A DNA stretch of 33,610 nt from Erysipelotrichaceae bacterium UBA3379 (lineage in GTDB: Bacteria; Bacillota_I; Bacilli_A; Erysipelotrichales; Coprobacillaceae): contig DEPZ01000003.1 of NCBI GenBank assembly GCA_002359025.1, positions 20,996 through 54,605 of the forward strand, in the 5' to 3' direction. The notes below the pieces were generated by a model. The model was not told the DNA's origin and did no database searches. It worked only from the letters and a program-made list of their open reading frames with translations. The position numbers and the translations under genes are program-made. Positions 15,318-23,743 of the stretch are shown here, in pieces (position 1 is the first letter of the stretch; every line of letters begins with the position of its first letter).

Positions 15318-16160
15318 ATGCTACATATATTAGAACATGCATTAAAAGATATGTTCCCTATGCTTCCATTTTTATTTTTAACTTATTTATTAATGGAATT
15401 TATAGAACATAAAAACAATGATCGTTTTGAGAAATTCTTAATCAATGCTAGAAAATTAGGGCCTATTATTGGTTCATTATTAGGAATTATCCCTCAATGT
15501 GGATTTTCAGTTATTGCAAGTGGATTATATATGAATAAAAGTATTACACTTGGAACACTCTTATCTGTCTTTATCGCAACAAGTGATGAGGCGATTCCTA
15601 TCTTGATTTCACGTCCTGAACAACTGTCTACTTTAACAGCAATCATTATCATTAAAATCATTCTTGGAATTGTTGTTGGTTATATTGTTGATTTCCTAAT
15701 TAATCAACATCATTTAAAAGATAATCATTCTCTTCATGATATTCATGAAGAATGTGAAGAAGAAAAACATGGACATGGCATTGTATATTTAGCTTTTATA
15801 CATACTGTAAAAATATTTATCTTTATATTTGTTGTTAATTTGTTATTAACATATTTTATAGAGGTTGTTGGTGAAGATACTTTATCCTACATTCTTGTTA
15901 ATGGTTCTTTTTTACAACCCATTCTAGCAGCCATCACTGGATTTATTCCTAACTGTGCTTCTAGTGTCATTCTCTCACAACTTTATCTAGATCATGTCTT
16001 AAGTTTTGGAGCATTAACAGCAGGACTTATTACAAGTGCCGGTCTAGGCTTACTTGTTCTTTTAAAAATGTATGATAATAAAAAAGATATTCTAAGGATT
16101 GTCGGTATATTATTTGCTGTCGCTTCACTTACAGGTATCATATTACAAATATTTGCATAA
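15318..16160 (+). CDS. ArsP_2 family / putative manganese or heavy-metal transporter
   Basis: A 280-residue membrane protein with about eight to ten helices. Each half carries a related motif: IPQCGFSVIASGLY (about residues 58-71) followed by IATSDEAIP, and IPNCASSVILSQLY (about 210-223). This indicates an internally duplicated transporter. Between them is a cytoplasmic loop rich in His, Glu and Asp with one Cys (about residues 131-153), a probable metal-binding segment. The layout matches proteins annotated as ArsP_2 or putative manganese transporter. Direction and ion are not proven. It is divergent from class I ribonucleotide reductase, a metalloenzyme, and shares that intergenic region. 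AAGGAGGT fixes the start. Confidence 0.8.
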   Translation: MLHILEHALKDMFPMLPFLFLTYLLMEFIEHKNNDRFEKFLINARKLGPIIGSLLGIIPQCGFSVIASGLYMNKSITLGTLLSVFIATSDEAIPILISRPEQLSTLTAIIIIKIILGIVVGYIVDFLINQHHLKDNHSLHDIHEECEEEKHGHGIVYLAFIHTVKIFIFIFVVNLLLTYFIEVVGEDTLSYILVNGSFLQPILAAITGFIPNCASSVILSQLYLDHVLSFGALTAGLITSAGLGLLVLLKMYDNKKDILRIVGILFAVASLTGIILQIFA

Positions 16161-16192
16161 AAAAAGCTTTCTGAATACTCAGAGAGCTTTTT
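16161..16192. terminator. Bidirectional terminator
   Basis: AAAAAGCTTTCTGA (16161-16174) and TCAGAGAGCTTTTT (16179-16192) pair with one G-T wobble around the loop ATAC. It lies directly after the transporter stop and overlaps the last codons of the MobA-like gene, so it can end both convergent units. Confidence 0.85.
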
Positions 16193-16751
16193 GCATATCT
16201 TCGATTGTATCAATATCATAAAGTTCTTTTTCATCTTCAACTTGTATATTTATACAAGAATCTAAATGCTTATAATAAACCTTTCTTCCCCCTTCATCAC
16301 CTTTTAAATCTAACAATTCAGGTGCCAAAGAACAATGAAACATTGTAGGATTGCCTAGTCTTTGCTTATACGCTAGACTTGCAACAAGAGGCTTTTGTTG
16401 TAAAACTTCATTAATCATATGATGAAGTGTATAAATATTCATAAAAGGTTGATCTCCCACAACAAACATGAAATAATCATCTGTATCATATTGAATATGA
16501 TTCATGCCATGTTGTATTGTATATGATAAACCCTTTTGACAGTCTTGATGAAATAAAGATGACTCAATTTGGTTATGGATATCTTGATACTGTGTGACAA
16601 CAAGAAGTGAACAATCACTTCTTGAAGCCACAAGTTGTTTTAATACATTATACCCATATTGATACAAGTATTGATTTTTATAAAGAGTAAGAAGTTTATT
16701 CGATTGAAATCTTTGGCTATTGCCTCCTAAAAGATAAATAATATGAATCAT
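16179..16751 (-). CDS. MobA/MocA-like molybdenum cofactor cytidylyltransferase
   Basis: A 190-residue NTP-transferase. It has the nucleotide-binding start LLGGNSQRFQSNKLL (family form LAAGxSxRxGxxK), the metal-binding Asp in FVVGDQPFMN near residue 98, and the LGNPTMF substrate motif near residue 137. Enzymes of this group attach CMP (MocA) or GMP (MobA) to molybdopterin. Xanthine-dehydrogenase-family enzymes use the cytosine form, and the gene directly follows such an enzyme, so a MocA role is inferred. Its start overlaps the upstream stop as TAATG. The normally conserved AAG of the first loop is LGG here. It is the last gene of the eight-gene operon. Confidence 0.82.
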   Translation of the reverse strand: MIHIIYLLGGNSQRFQSNKLLTLYKNQYLYQYGYNVLKQLVASRSDCSLLVVTQYQDIHNQIESSLFHQDCQKGLSYTIQHGMNHIQYDTDDYFMFVVGDQPFMNIYTLHHMINEVLQQKPLVASLAYKQRLGNPTMFHCSLAPELLDLKGDEGGRKVYYKHLDSCINIQVEDEKELYDIDTIEDMQKAL

Positions 16752-19042
16752 TATTCCTCTGGTAAACTCATTAATATTTTTTCAGGAGTCATTGGTAAAT
16801 CCCTTTGCCATACACCTGTTGCATTATATATAGCATTTGCCAAGGCTGGTGAAGGTGTGTTAATAACAATTTCACCTATAGATTTTGCACCGAATGGGCC
16901 TGTATCTTCATAACTGCTTACAAAGTCAACTCGAAGTTTCCCCATATCCAAACGTGTAGGAATTTTATATTGCATAAATGAGTTTTCAGCAATCACGCCT
17001 TTATCACTGTATTGGACATTTTCATATAATGCCATACCTATACCTTGAACAATTCCACCTTCTGTTTGTACACGTGCTAAATTTGTATTGATAACAGTTC
17101 CACAGTCTACAACAGCAACATAGTCTAAGATATCAACTTGTCCTGTTTCTTTATCTAATTCGATTTCAACCATACCAACCATAAATGGTGGTGGTGAAAC
17201 TGGAGATGAATGTGAGACAGTGACCTGTGTTGCAATATTGTTTCCACTCATTGATTTTGTAGCTATATCTTGAATCGAAACGCGTTGATCTTCATTTATC
17301 ATATAAACATATTGACCATCAAAATCAACATCTTCTAATGAACAATTCATCATTTGAGCACCAATTTGACACATATTTTCTTTTAATTGTAAGCAAGCTT
17401 TTTCTACAGCTTTTCCTGTTACATAAGTTGTACTCGAAGCATATGAACCTGAATCATATGGTGAAGCATCAGAATCAGCACCAAAAACAACAATATTATC
17501 TACATCACAATCTAAACATTCTGCAGCCATTTGAGCAAGAATCGTATCACAACCTGTTCCCATATCTGCTGCACCAATAGATAAAGCATAGAAACCTTCA
17601 TCATTCAACTTAATAGTAGCTGAACCAACATCTACACCAGAAATTCCTGAACCCTGCATAGCCATTGCAACACCTGCTGCTCTTACTTTGCCATTAGGCA
17701 TAACTCTAGGTGTTTTTCTTTCTTCCCAATTAAACATTTCTTTAGCTCTATCCATACACCCATTTAAAGCACAACTATTTGTGACTTCATTATAGTAAGC
17801 TGACATTGTTTGTCCTTCTTGCACCATATTCTTTTCACGAATAGCAACTGGATCCATCCCCAATTTTGCAGCAAGTTCATTCACTGCTGTTTCTACTGCA
17901 AATATACCTTGAGTTGCTCCATATCCACGATAAGCACCGGCTGCTTGACAATTTGTATAAACAACATCATACCCAAATCTAAACGCTTCTAAATTAGATG
18001 TATAAAGTGGGATAGATTTATGTCCAGATAAGCCAACTGTTGTTGGACCATGTTCTCCAAATGCACCTGTATTTGATAAAGTATATACATCTATTGCACG
18101 AATTGTCCCATCATTCATGGCACCAATTTTCACTTTCACTTCCATTTCATGACGAGGTGTTCCTGCTGTTTGACATTCTGTACGTGTATAAATCATTTTT
18201 GATGGTTTTTTTGTCATCCATGTAACAAATGCTGGATATATTTCAGCAACAACAGTTTGTTTTGCTCCAAAACCACCACCAATTCTTGGCTTTTCAACAT
18301 GTATTTTTGATTTAGGAATACCTAATGCATTAGCAAGAATTCTTCTAACATGGAAAACAATTTGTGTAGAACTTATCACATGTAGACGACCAAAAGCGTC
18401 GATTTCACAATAAGTTCTAAATGTTTCCATCATGGCTTGTTGATTTGCTCTTGTATGATAAACTCTTTCTATGACTTCATCACAACTCTTCATAACAGTC
18501 TCTAAATCACCATCTTGACTGTCATGGCTGGCACATAGATTTCTTTTGTTATTCGCTCCTACTGGACAAAGTGATTTCCAATTTTCTTCAGGATGAACAA
18601 GAATATCATTATCTTTTGCTTGACGGAAATCTAAAACAGCTTCTAAAACTTGATATTTAACCTTAATAAGCTTCATAGCTTGATCAACAGCTTTTTCATT
18701 GACCCCTGCTATAATTGCAACAGCATCACCAACAAAACGTACACGTTGATCTAAGATCAAACGATCATATGGACTTGGTTCTGGATATGTTTGTCCAGCC
18801 ATTGTAAATCGAATTTGGGGAACATCTTTATAAGTATAAATAGCTTCAATACCACTCACTTGTTTTGCCTTTTCTACATCAATTTCTTCAATTAATGCAT
18901 GAGCATGAGGCGAACGTAATACTTTTACTACCAAACAGTTTTGTGGTGTAATGTCATCAACATATGCAGGTTTTCCTAGCAATAAGTTCATGGCATCTTT
19001 TTTCATAACTGGCTTATTCACATGTTGATAATCTCTATTCAT
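16751..19042 (-). CDS. Molybdopterin-binding subunit of a xanthine dehydrogenase-family hydroxylase
   Basis: The catalytic subunit, 763 residues. It has an a/b hammerhead N-terminal domain (about residues 1-125, YVDDI to VKYQVLEAV). Molybdopterin-contact motifs follow: GGGFGAKQ near residue 255, GAYRGYGATQ near 370, the glycine-rich GSGISG and GSYASSTTYV segments, and GPFGAKSIGE near 725, whose Glu is the catalytic base of the family. No in-frame stop suggesting selenocysteine is seen. The residue corresponding to the purine-binding Glu of mammalian xanthine oxidase is not evident, although the Arg of the YRGYG motif is kept, so the substrate may be a purine, another N-heterocycle or an aldehyde. 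It overlaps the 2Fe-2S subunit gene by eight bases. Confidence 0.9.
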   Translation of the reverse strand: MNRDYQHVNKPVMKKDAMNLLLGKPAYVDDITPQNCLVVKVLRSPHAHALIEEIDVEKAKQVSGIEAIYTYKDVPQIRFTMAGQTYPEPSPYDRLILDQRVRFVGDAVAIIAGVNEKAVDQAMKLIKVKYQVLEAVLDFRQAKDNDILVHPEENWKSLCPVGANNKRNLCASHDSQDGDLETVMKSCDEVIERVYHTRANQQAMMETFRTYCEIDAFGRLHVISSTQIVFHVRRILANALGIPKSKIHVEKPRIGGGFGAKQTVVAEIYPAFVTWMTKKPSKMIYTRTECQTAGTPRHEMEVKVKIGAMNDGTIRAIDVYTLSNTGAFGEHGPTTVGLSGHKSIPLYTSNLEAFRFGYDVVYTNCQAAGAYRGYGATQGIFAVETAVNELAAKLGMDPVAIREKNMVQEGQTMSAYYNEVTNSCALNGCMDRAKEMFNWEERKTPRVMPNGKVRAAGVAMAMQGSGISGVDVGSATIKLNDEGFYALSIGAADMGTGCDTILAQMAAECLDCDVDNIVVFGADSDASPYDSGSYASSTTYVTGKAVEKACLQLKENMCQIGAQMMNCSLEDVDFDGQYVYMINEDQRVSIQDIATKSMSGNNIATQVTVSHSSPVSPPPFMVGMVEIELDKETGQVDILDYVAVVDCGTVINTNLARVQTEGGIVQGIGMALYENVQYSDKGVIAENSFMQYKIPTRLDMGKLRVDFVSSYEDTGPFGAKSIGEIVINTPSPALANAIYNATGVWQRDLPMTPEKILMSLPEE

Positions 19043-19505
19043 TTGGTTCTCCTTTCTTTAAATATTCAATATAGTTTCTAATTCCTCTTAATTGCCCTTC
19101 ATATCCAGAACAACGACATAAGTTCCCAGATAAATATTCTAAAATCTCTTCATCTGTAGGATCTTGATTTTCTCTCAGTAAAGCAATGGCATTCATCATA
19201 AATCCTGGATTGCAATATCCACATTGTTCTGCACCTTGATTAGCAATAAACTTTGCAAACCCTGTTGCTTCTTTTTCTAATCCTTCTAATGTTGTAATAG
19301 AATGTCCATTCACTCTTAAAGCCAATACACTACAAGATAAAATAGGCATATCATTATCAAAGACAGTACATAAACCACAATTACTTGTATCACACCCACG
19401 TTTAACACTATAACATCCTTGACTTCTTAAAAAATCAATTAATAAAGTATCAGGTTCTATTTGTGAAACAACATCTTTTCCATTTAAATTTATTTTAATT
19501 TCCAT
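19035..19505 (-). CDS. 2Fe-2S subunit of the molybdenum hydroxylase
   Basis: A 156-residue electron-transfer subunit with both expected clusters. The plant-ferredoxin-type N-terminal cluster uses the cysteines of GCDTSNCGLC and the later Cys of ILSC (about residues 38-58). The C-terminal helical-domain cluster uses QCGYC (about 95-98) and CRC (about 130-132). It passes electrons from the molybdenum centre to the FAD subunit. The start at 19505 has AAAGGAG nine bases upstream and overlaps the end of the FAD subunit gene by 11 bases. All eight cluster cysteines are intact, so the enzyme should be functional. Confidence 0.94.
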   Translation of the reverse strand: MEIKINLNGKDVVSQIEPDTLLIDFLRSQGCYSVKRGCDTSNCGLCTVFDNDMPILSCSVLALRVNGHSITTLEGLEKEATGFAKFIANQGAEQCGYCNPGFMMNAIALLRENQDPTDEEILEYLSGNLCRCSGYEGQLRGIRNYIEYLKKGEPNE

Positions 19506-20298
19506 AATCGTATTCTCCTTTAATTTTTAATAAACAACGTTTTATTAAAACCTTAGATAAACGTCTACGATATTCACTGCTTCCTCTAAGATTAGAACCT
19601 AAAACCAATTTTGAAGCAATATCATCAGCAAATGCCTTTATACTTTCATCTGTTAAACCATCTTTTAATAATTGATTTTCATCACTATAACATACAGCCT
19701 TTAATGGTCTTGCACCAATAACACAACGATATTCATGATTAATGACACTCATTGCACAAGTTAAAACTGGAAAATCCGTTTTTGTATTTCTTTGTGACAT
19801 ATATGACACTTGAATTGGTGTTTTTTTAATAATCACTTTCACCAATATATCTCGATTAGGTGGCATACTTGCAAATTTTTCAATATCCACTCTACCACCA
19901 TTAAACAATTCTACTTCACAATCCAATGCCATAAACATTGTTAAAACATCAGAAAAACCATATCTTCCAAATAAACTTCCACCAATTGTTGCAAGATTTC
20001 TAAATTGAACACCTACAATATTTTTAACACTCTCTTTTATAGCATTATCAGTATATTGATGTAAAATTTCACTTTGTTCTAACTGACGTAAAGTGACCAT
20101 AGCACCAATATGAATTTCATCATCAAATTCTTCTATTTGATTTAAATTCAAATCAGACAAATCAATTGCTGTATCAATACTACGACTTTGCATTTTTGAC
20201 CATAACATTCCTGCAATAATCAAATTAGAGCGATTTTGGTTTAAATCATAAGCCTCCTGTAATGTTTGAGGTTTGACATAATTTTTAATCGTTAACAT
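19495..20298 (-). CDS. FAD-binding subunit of the molybdenum hydroxylase
   Basis: A 267-residue subunit of the CoxM/XdhB type. The FAD-binding PCMH-type domain has the NLIIAGMLW segment near residues 25-33 (in place of the usual GGT). It also has the strong flavin motif NIVGVQFRNLATIGGSLFGRYGFSD near 93-117. A C-terminal CO-dehydrogenase flavoprotein-like domain follows. It hands electrons to NAD or another acceptor. The start at 20298 follows AGAGAGGG and overlaps the upstream ABC ATPase gene by 14 bases, which puts the transporter and enzyme genes in one tightly coupled operon. It is slightly shorter than many homologues (about 280-300). Confidence 0.88.
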   Translation of the reverse strand: MLTIKNYVKPQTLQEAYDLNQNRSNLIIAGMLWSKMQSRSIDTAIDLSDLNLNQIEEFDDEIHIGAMVTLRQLEQSEILHQYTDNAIKESVKNIVGVQFRNLATIGGSLFGRYGFSDVLTMFMALDCEVELFNGGRVDIEKFASMPPNRDILVKVIIKKTPIQVSYMSQRNTKTDFPVLTCAMSVINHEYRCVIGARPLKAVCYSDENQLLKDGLTDESIKAFADDIASKLVLGSNLRGSSEYRRRLSKVLIKRCLLKIKGEYDYGN

Positions 20299-21097
20299 TT
20301 ATACCCTCTCTTTCCTTTGGTTCACAGATTTTTACAAGACTATAATATTGCTTGTATATATCATCTTTTTTAATCATAATATCTTTATATAGTTTTTTTA
20401 ATTTCTTTTCAATATTTTCTACACTCTCTTTTTTCATATCTATTGTATCAATAATTGTCAATTGATCCATTAATAAGATACGATCAGCATATTGTAGTGC
20501 TATCATAGGATCATGCATAACTACAACTATACCTAAACCTTGTTGTTTCACTTTCTTTAACAAGTGATGATATAACATATGACGATTATCAAAATCCAAA
20601 GCACTATCTGGTTCATCTAAGAGTATAACTTTGGTCTTTTGATACAAAACACGAACAATACCAACAAGTTGTTTTTGTCCTTCACTTAAACTCATAAAAT
20701 CTTTATCTAATAAATCTTCTATATGAAATTCCTTTGATAAAGACTGAATCAAAGACATATCTGTTTGAAATTGAAAAAATGAAGAATAGGCATATTGTCC
20801 CATTTTAATCATTTCCAAAGCACTAATTCCTTCAATCGCCTCATATCTTTGCATAAAAAGTGTCATATGCTTTGCTTTTTCTTTAACTGACATTTTTAGA
20901 AAATCTTGATTATCTACAAAGACTTCTCCTTCGCTAATAAGTGTCCCCATCAACCCCTTCAACAAAGTTGACTTTCCACAACCATTAGGCCCTAATATCG
21001 CAATCATCTCACCTGAATGTAATTTAAAATGAATATCTTGAACAATCTTATGTTGATAACCAGTTGAAAAATTCTTAACTTCTAATAGTACACTCAT
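20285..21097 (-). CDS. ABC transporter ATP-binding protein, FecE/MolC-like
   Basis: A 270-residue ATPase with Walker A GPNGCGKST (near residue 36), the signature LSEGQKQLVG (near 137), Walker B VILLDEPDSALD (near 157) and the switch His in VVMHDP (near 192). It is of the FecE/BtuD class that partners FecCD permeases. The ATG at 21097 overlaps the permease stop as ATGA; an ATG two codons upstream is also possible. A C-terminal extension of about 45 residues rich in Lys and Glu is present. Because the operon encodes a molybdenum enzyme, molybdate or tungstate is the likely cargo, as in the FecBCD-like MolBCA system of Haemophilus, but this is inferred. Confidence 0.88.
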   Translation of the reverse strand: MSVLLEVKNFSTGYQHKIVQDIHFKLHSGEMIAILGPNGCGKSTLLKGLMGTLISEGEVFVDNQDFLKMSVKEKAKHMTLFMQRYEAIEGISALEMIKMGQYAYSSFFQFQTDMSLIQSLSKEFHIEDLLDKDFMSLSEGQKQLVGIVRVLYQKTKVILLDEPDSALDFDNRHMLYHHLLKKVKQQGLGIVVVMHDPMIALQYADRILLMDQLTIIDTIDMKKESVENIEKKLKKLYKDIMIKKDDIYKQYYSLVKICEPKEREGINVND

Positions 21098-22077
21098 ACC
21101 CATTTTCCTCTTTGTTTTAACATGAATACAATCAGTATTGGTGTTGAAAAGAAAATTGTAAAAATACTTAACGGAATCTCTCCACCAGCCAATAAAGAAC
21201 GTGCAAAAATATCACTTATCATTAATACAATTGCTCCCACAATACCACTTAACCATAAAAACGTATGCGTACGTTTTTTTAATATCAAATAAGCAATATG
21301 TGGTGCAATCAAACCAACAAATGATATAACACCCGTTAAAGAAATAATCGAAGCCACCATCCATGTTGTTAAAATTAAAATCATAAAACGCGCTCTTTTA
21401 GGTTGTAAACCCAAATACCTTGCTTGTTCATCTCCCATTGATAAAAGAATCAACTGTCTATTTGACAACAACAAACAAACAAGTGGTATGATCGCACTTA
21501 TGAATGCTATTAACATCTTATCAAGAGTAATAGAAGCCAAACTTCCCATTGTCCAAAATTCTATCGCTGCAAGTTCTCCTAAAGGATCAGCCATATATTT
21601 TAAAATCATAATTCCAGCTTCTCCTATAGCTGAAACAACAATTCCCGCTAAAACATAAGAAGAAATATTCCTTCCACCACTCGCTTTGACAAGCAATAAA
21701 ACAAGCACCAATGCCAACATACCAGCTACAAACGCACCCAGTGTTAAACTCAATAGAGAAGAAGAACCCAACACAATCATGCACGCCGCTCCTAAACTTG
21801 CTCCTGAAGCAACACCCGTCAAATCAGGTGACGCAAGAGGATTTCTAAACAACATTTGATAGACACTTCCAGCCAGTCCAAGAACAAATCCTGCTAATAA
21901 TCCCATTATAGCACGAGGCATTCTTAACTGTATAAAGACTCGATAATTCATCGTATCAGTTGATGAAAATATATGTAATATTTCATCAACTGATAAATCA
22001 TAGCTCCCTATAAATAATGAAAAGAAACAAAGAAGAAAACAAACAATTGTTAAGATGATAACAAGTTTCTTTTTCAT
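21094..22077 (-). CDS. FecCD-type ABC permease, probable molybdate importer
   Basis: A 327-residue inner-membrane permease with about ten helices. Family motifs are clear: LRMPRAIMGLLAGFVLGLAG near residues 52-71, the RNPLASPDLTGVASGASLG gate segment near 78-96, and the ATPase-contact segment VISFVGLIAPHI near 249-260. It would act as a homodimer with the ATPase and lipoprotein encoded next to it. It begins three bases after the lipoprotein gene, without a strong ribosome binding site, suggesting coupling. FecCD permeases usually import siderophores, haem or cobalamin; molybdenum-type cargo is suggested only by the operon. Confidence 0.9.
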   Translation of the reverse strand: MKKKLVIILTIVCFLLCFFSLFIGSYDLSVDEILHIFSSTDTMNYRVFIQLRMPRAIMGLLAGFVLGLAGSVYQMLFRNPLASPDLTGVASGASLGAACMIVLGSSSLLSLTLGAFVAGMLALVLVLLLVKASGGRNISSYVLAGIVVSAIGEAGIMILKYMADPLGELAAIEFWTMGSLASITLDKMLIAFISAIIPLVCLLLSNRQLILLSMGDEQARYLGLQPKRARFMILILTTWMVASIISLTGVISFVGLIAPHIAYLILKKRTHTFLWLSGIVGAIVLMISDIFARSLLAGGEIPLSIFTIFFSTPILIVFMLKQRGKWV

Positions 22078-22080
22078 AAA

Positions 22081-23109
22081 CTATTTTGTAAGAAGTGATG
22101 TATCTACATCAAAACCATAGAATGTTTTATAGAAATCTTTAGCATCTTTTTGGAATGTTTCAAACGAATATTGGTCTTCATGTAATATGCTTGCTAACCA
22201 CATACTTCCTAAAATACCTGATGGTACAGGTGAATCCCATTCTTCTAATCCTTGAGGCATTTGATATATAGCTTTATTTTGAACAGCTTTTAAAGATGAT
22301 AATTGCTTATCTTTTAAGATATCTTCTTTTGTAAAACTTGCTCCTGCAGGAATGACAATCATATCTGGATTCATTTTTAGTAATGATTCATAAGAAACTT
22401 TTGTCCAATAATCTCCTTCAATATCTTTGGCCGCATTATTTCCACCAGCAGAAGTAATTAATGAACTTTGATACATACTTTCTGGTGCAGTTTCTAAATA
22501 TGATGAGTTAGAAGTCATATAAACATTCATATCAACCTTACCATATGATTCAATTGTTTTTAATTGTTCTGTATAATAATCAGTAAGAGCTTTTGCTTTA
22601 TCTTCTACTCCACATGCTTTTCCAATTAAAGTTAACATTTCAACAAGTTCATCATGTGATTCAGGATTCACTATAATAGTTGTAATACCCAAATCTTCTA
22701 ATGCAGTTAAATTATCTTTAAGTTTCATTGGTAAAATAACCAAATCAGGATTAAGTTTAGCAATTTGTTCAACATTAATTTGTTTTAAAGATCCTACTTG
22801 TGGTAAATCAAGAAGTTCTTCATTTGCCATTTTATAGATTTCTCTTGTATCAGCTTTCTTTTCAATACCAACCAAACGATCACTAATACCTAATGATAGC
22901 ATTGCATATGTAGTGACGTAATAACAGCTAACAACTGATTTTGCAGGTTCATCAATAGTTACCGTTCTTTCTTCTGTTGATTGATCTTGTAATGTGATTT
23001 CACTTGTTTGTTTTGATGTATCTTGAGGCGTAGCACAACCCACAAGAGAAATAGCCATCGCTAGTGCTAAAACAGATTTAAGCATTGTTTTTACATGCTT
23101 CATTTTCAT
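22081..23109 (-). CDS. Substrate-binding lipoprotein of the ABC importer
   Basis: A 342-residue exported lipoprotein. The signal peptide has KxxK at its start, a hydrophobic core and the lipobox LVGC near residues 22-25. After a Ser/Thr/Gln-rich linker comes a FecB/BtuF-type periplasmic-binding fold of two lobes joined by a long helix. It includes the typical segments SLGISDRLVGI, PQVGSLKQINVEQIAKLNPDLVI and MNPDMIVIPAG. A GGAG site is five bases before the ATG at 23109. The gene overlaps the upstream NTPase gene by 32 bases. The bound ligand is not evident from sequence; an oxyanion such as molybdate or tungstate is suggested by neighbours. Confidence 0.88.
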   Translation of the reverse strand: MKMKHVKTMLKSVLALAMAISLVGCATPQDTSKQTSEITLQDQSTEERTVTIDEPAKSVVSCYYVTTYAMLSLGISDRLVGIEKKADTREIYKMANEELLDLPQVGSLKQINVEQIAKLNPDLVILPMKLKDNLTALEDLGITTIIVNPESHDELVEMLTLIGKACGVEDKAKALTDYYTEQLKTIESYGKVDMNVYMTSNSSYLETAPESMYQSSLITSAGGNNAAKDIEGDYWTKVSYESLLKMNPDMIVIPAGASFTKEDILKDKQLSSLKAVQNKAIYQMPQGLEEWDSPVPSGILGSMWLASILHEDQYSFETFQKDAKDFYKTFYGFDVDTSLLTK

Positions 23110-23614
23110 TCAAACTCCCTTCACTTTTTAACTTAGATAAAATCAATTCTTTTGCATAGTCATAAGATATCTGATCCAAATCAATAAGCAAGTCAGCTTG
23201 TTTAGATTTGATATCTTCTAAATAATCAATAGGTTCAGCTTTCACAACTGCCAATACAAATTTTGAACTTCTTAAAATCTCATCAATCATAGATAAAAAA
23301 GTATAACTATGACGTTCAAAACGACCAATTTCATCTAAAACAATGATATCGTCACCTTGAAGAGATTGTTTTAAACACTTCACACCAAAAGTCTCAAAAG
23401 TTTCAGTGATTCCTTTCATACCAATCCCATCACAATAAGAAATAGCTTCTTTTTGAAATGTCACGAGACTTTCCATAGCATAACTCCATCCAATGTCATA
23501 CTTTTGATAAGGAATTGTACGATATCCTGACGTCTTGAATCCAAGTGTAGAAATAACATCATTGACTAATGTCGTCTTTCCACTATTACGTTTACCTGTA
23601 ATGACAATATTCAT
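23078..23614 (-). CDS. THEP1-like nucleoside-triphosphatase (NTPase_1)
   Basis: A 178-residue P-loop NTPase. Walker A (GKRNSGKTT, about residues 7-15) is at the very N-terminus, as in the THEP1 family. The Walker B-like strand IIVLDEIGRFE lies near 90-100, and an AVVKAEPIDYL segment follows. It is the first gene of the molybdenum hydroxylase operon. A role in cofactor insertion or nucleotide handling during cofactor maturation is plausible but unproven. ATG at 23614 follows GGAGAGGTGAG; the in-frame ATG at 23638 lies upstream of that site. Confidence 0.82.
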   Translation of the reverse strand: MNIVITGKRNSGKTTLVNDVISTLGFKTSGYRTIPYQKYDIGWSYAMESLVTFQKEAISYCDGIGMKGITETFETFGVKCLKQSLQGDDIIVLDEIGRFERHSYTFLSMIDEILRSSKFVLAVVKAEPIDYLEDIKSKQADLLIDLDQISYDYAKELILSKLKSEGSLNENEACKNNA

Positions 23615-23677
23615 GTGACTCACCTCTCCAAAAAACACCTATATATCTGCAATAATTTCATCTATGTTTGCATGTGT

Positions 23678-23716
23678 ATTTTAACATAATTTTATATTCC
23701 CTACAATCATTGACAA
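23678..23716 (-). promoter_or_regulatory. Possible tandem promoters of the molybdenum hydroxylase operon
   Basis: Two overlapping candidates lie ahead of the NTPase gene: TTGTCA (23711-23716) with TAAAAT (23689-23694) 16 bases apart, and TTGTAG (23701-23706) with TAAAAT (23678-23683) 17 bases apart. The leader would be about 60-75 bases long. I see no riboswitch-like fold in it. Confidence 0.4.
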
Positions 23717-23722
23717 AAGAAA

Positions 23723-23743
23723 AAAAGATGTCAAACATCTTTT
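23723..23743 (-). terminator. Terminator of the YczE-like gene
   Basis: AAAAGATGT-CAA-ACATCTTTT forms a 9-bp stem overlapping the stop codon, followed on the minus strand by TTTTTTTCTTTTG. It separates this gene from the molybdenum operon downstream. Confidence 0.82.

Noticed and set aside
15992..16240. Minus-strand frame over the end of the metal transporter
   Set aside because: It overlaps the coding end of the transporter and the bidirectional terminator, and has no ribosome binding site.
16751..19042. Selenium-dependent hydroxylase
   Set aside because: No in-frame TGA or SECIS-like arrangement and no selD- or yqeB-like neighbour is visible.
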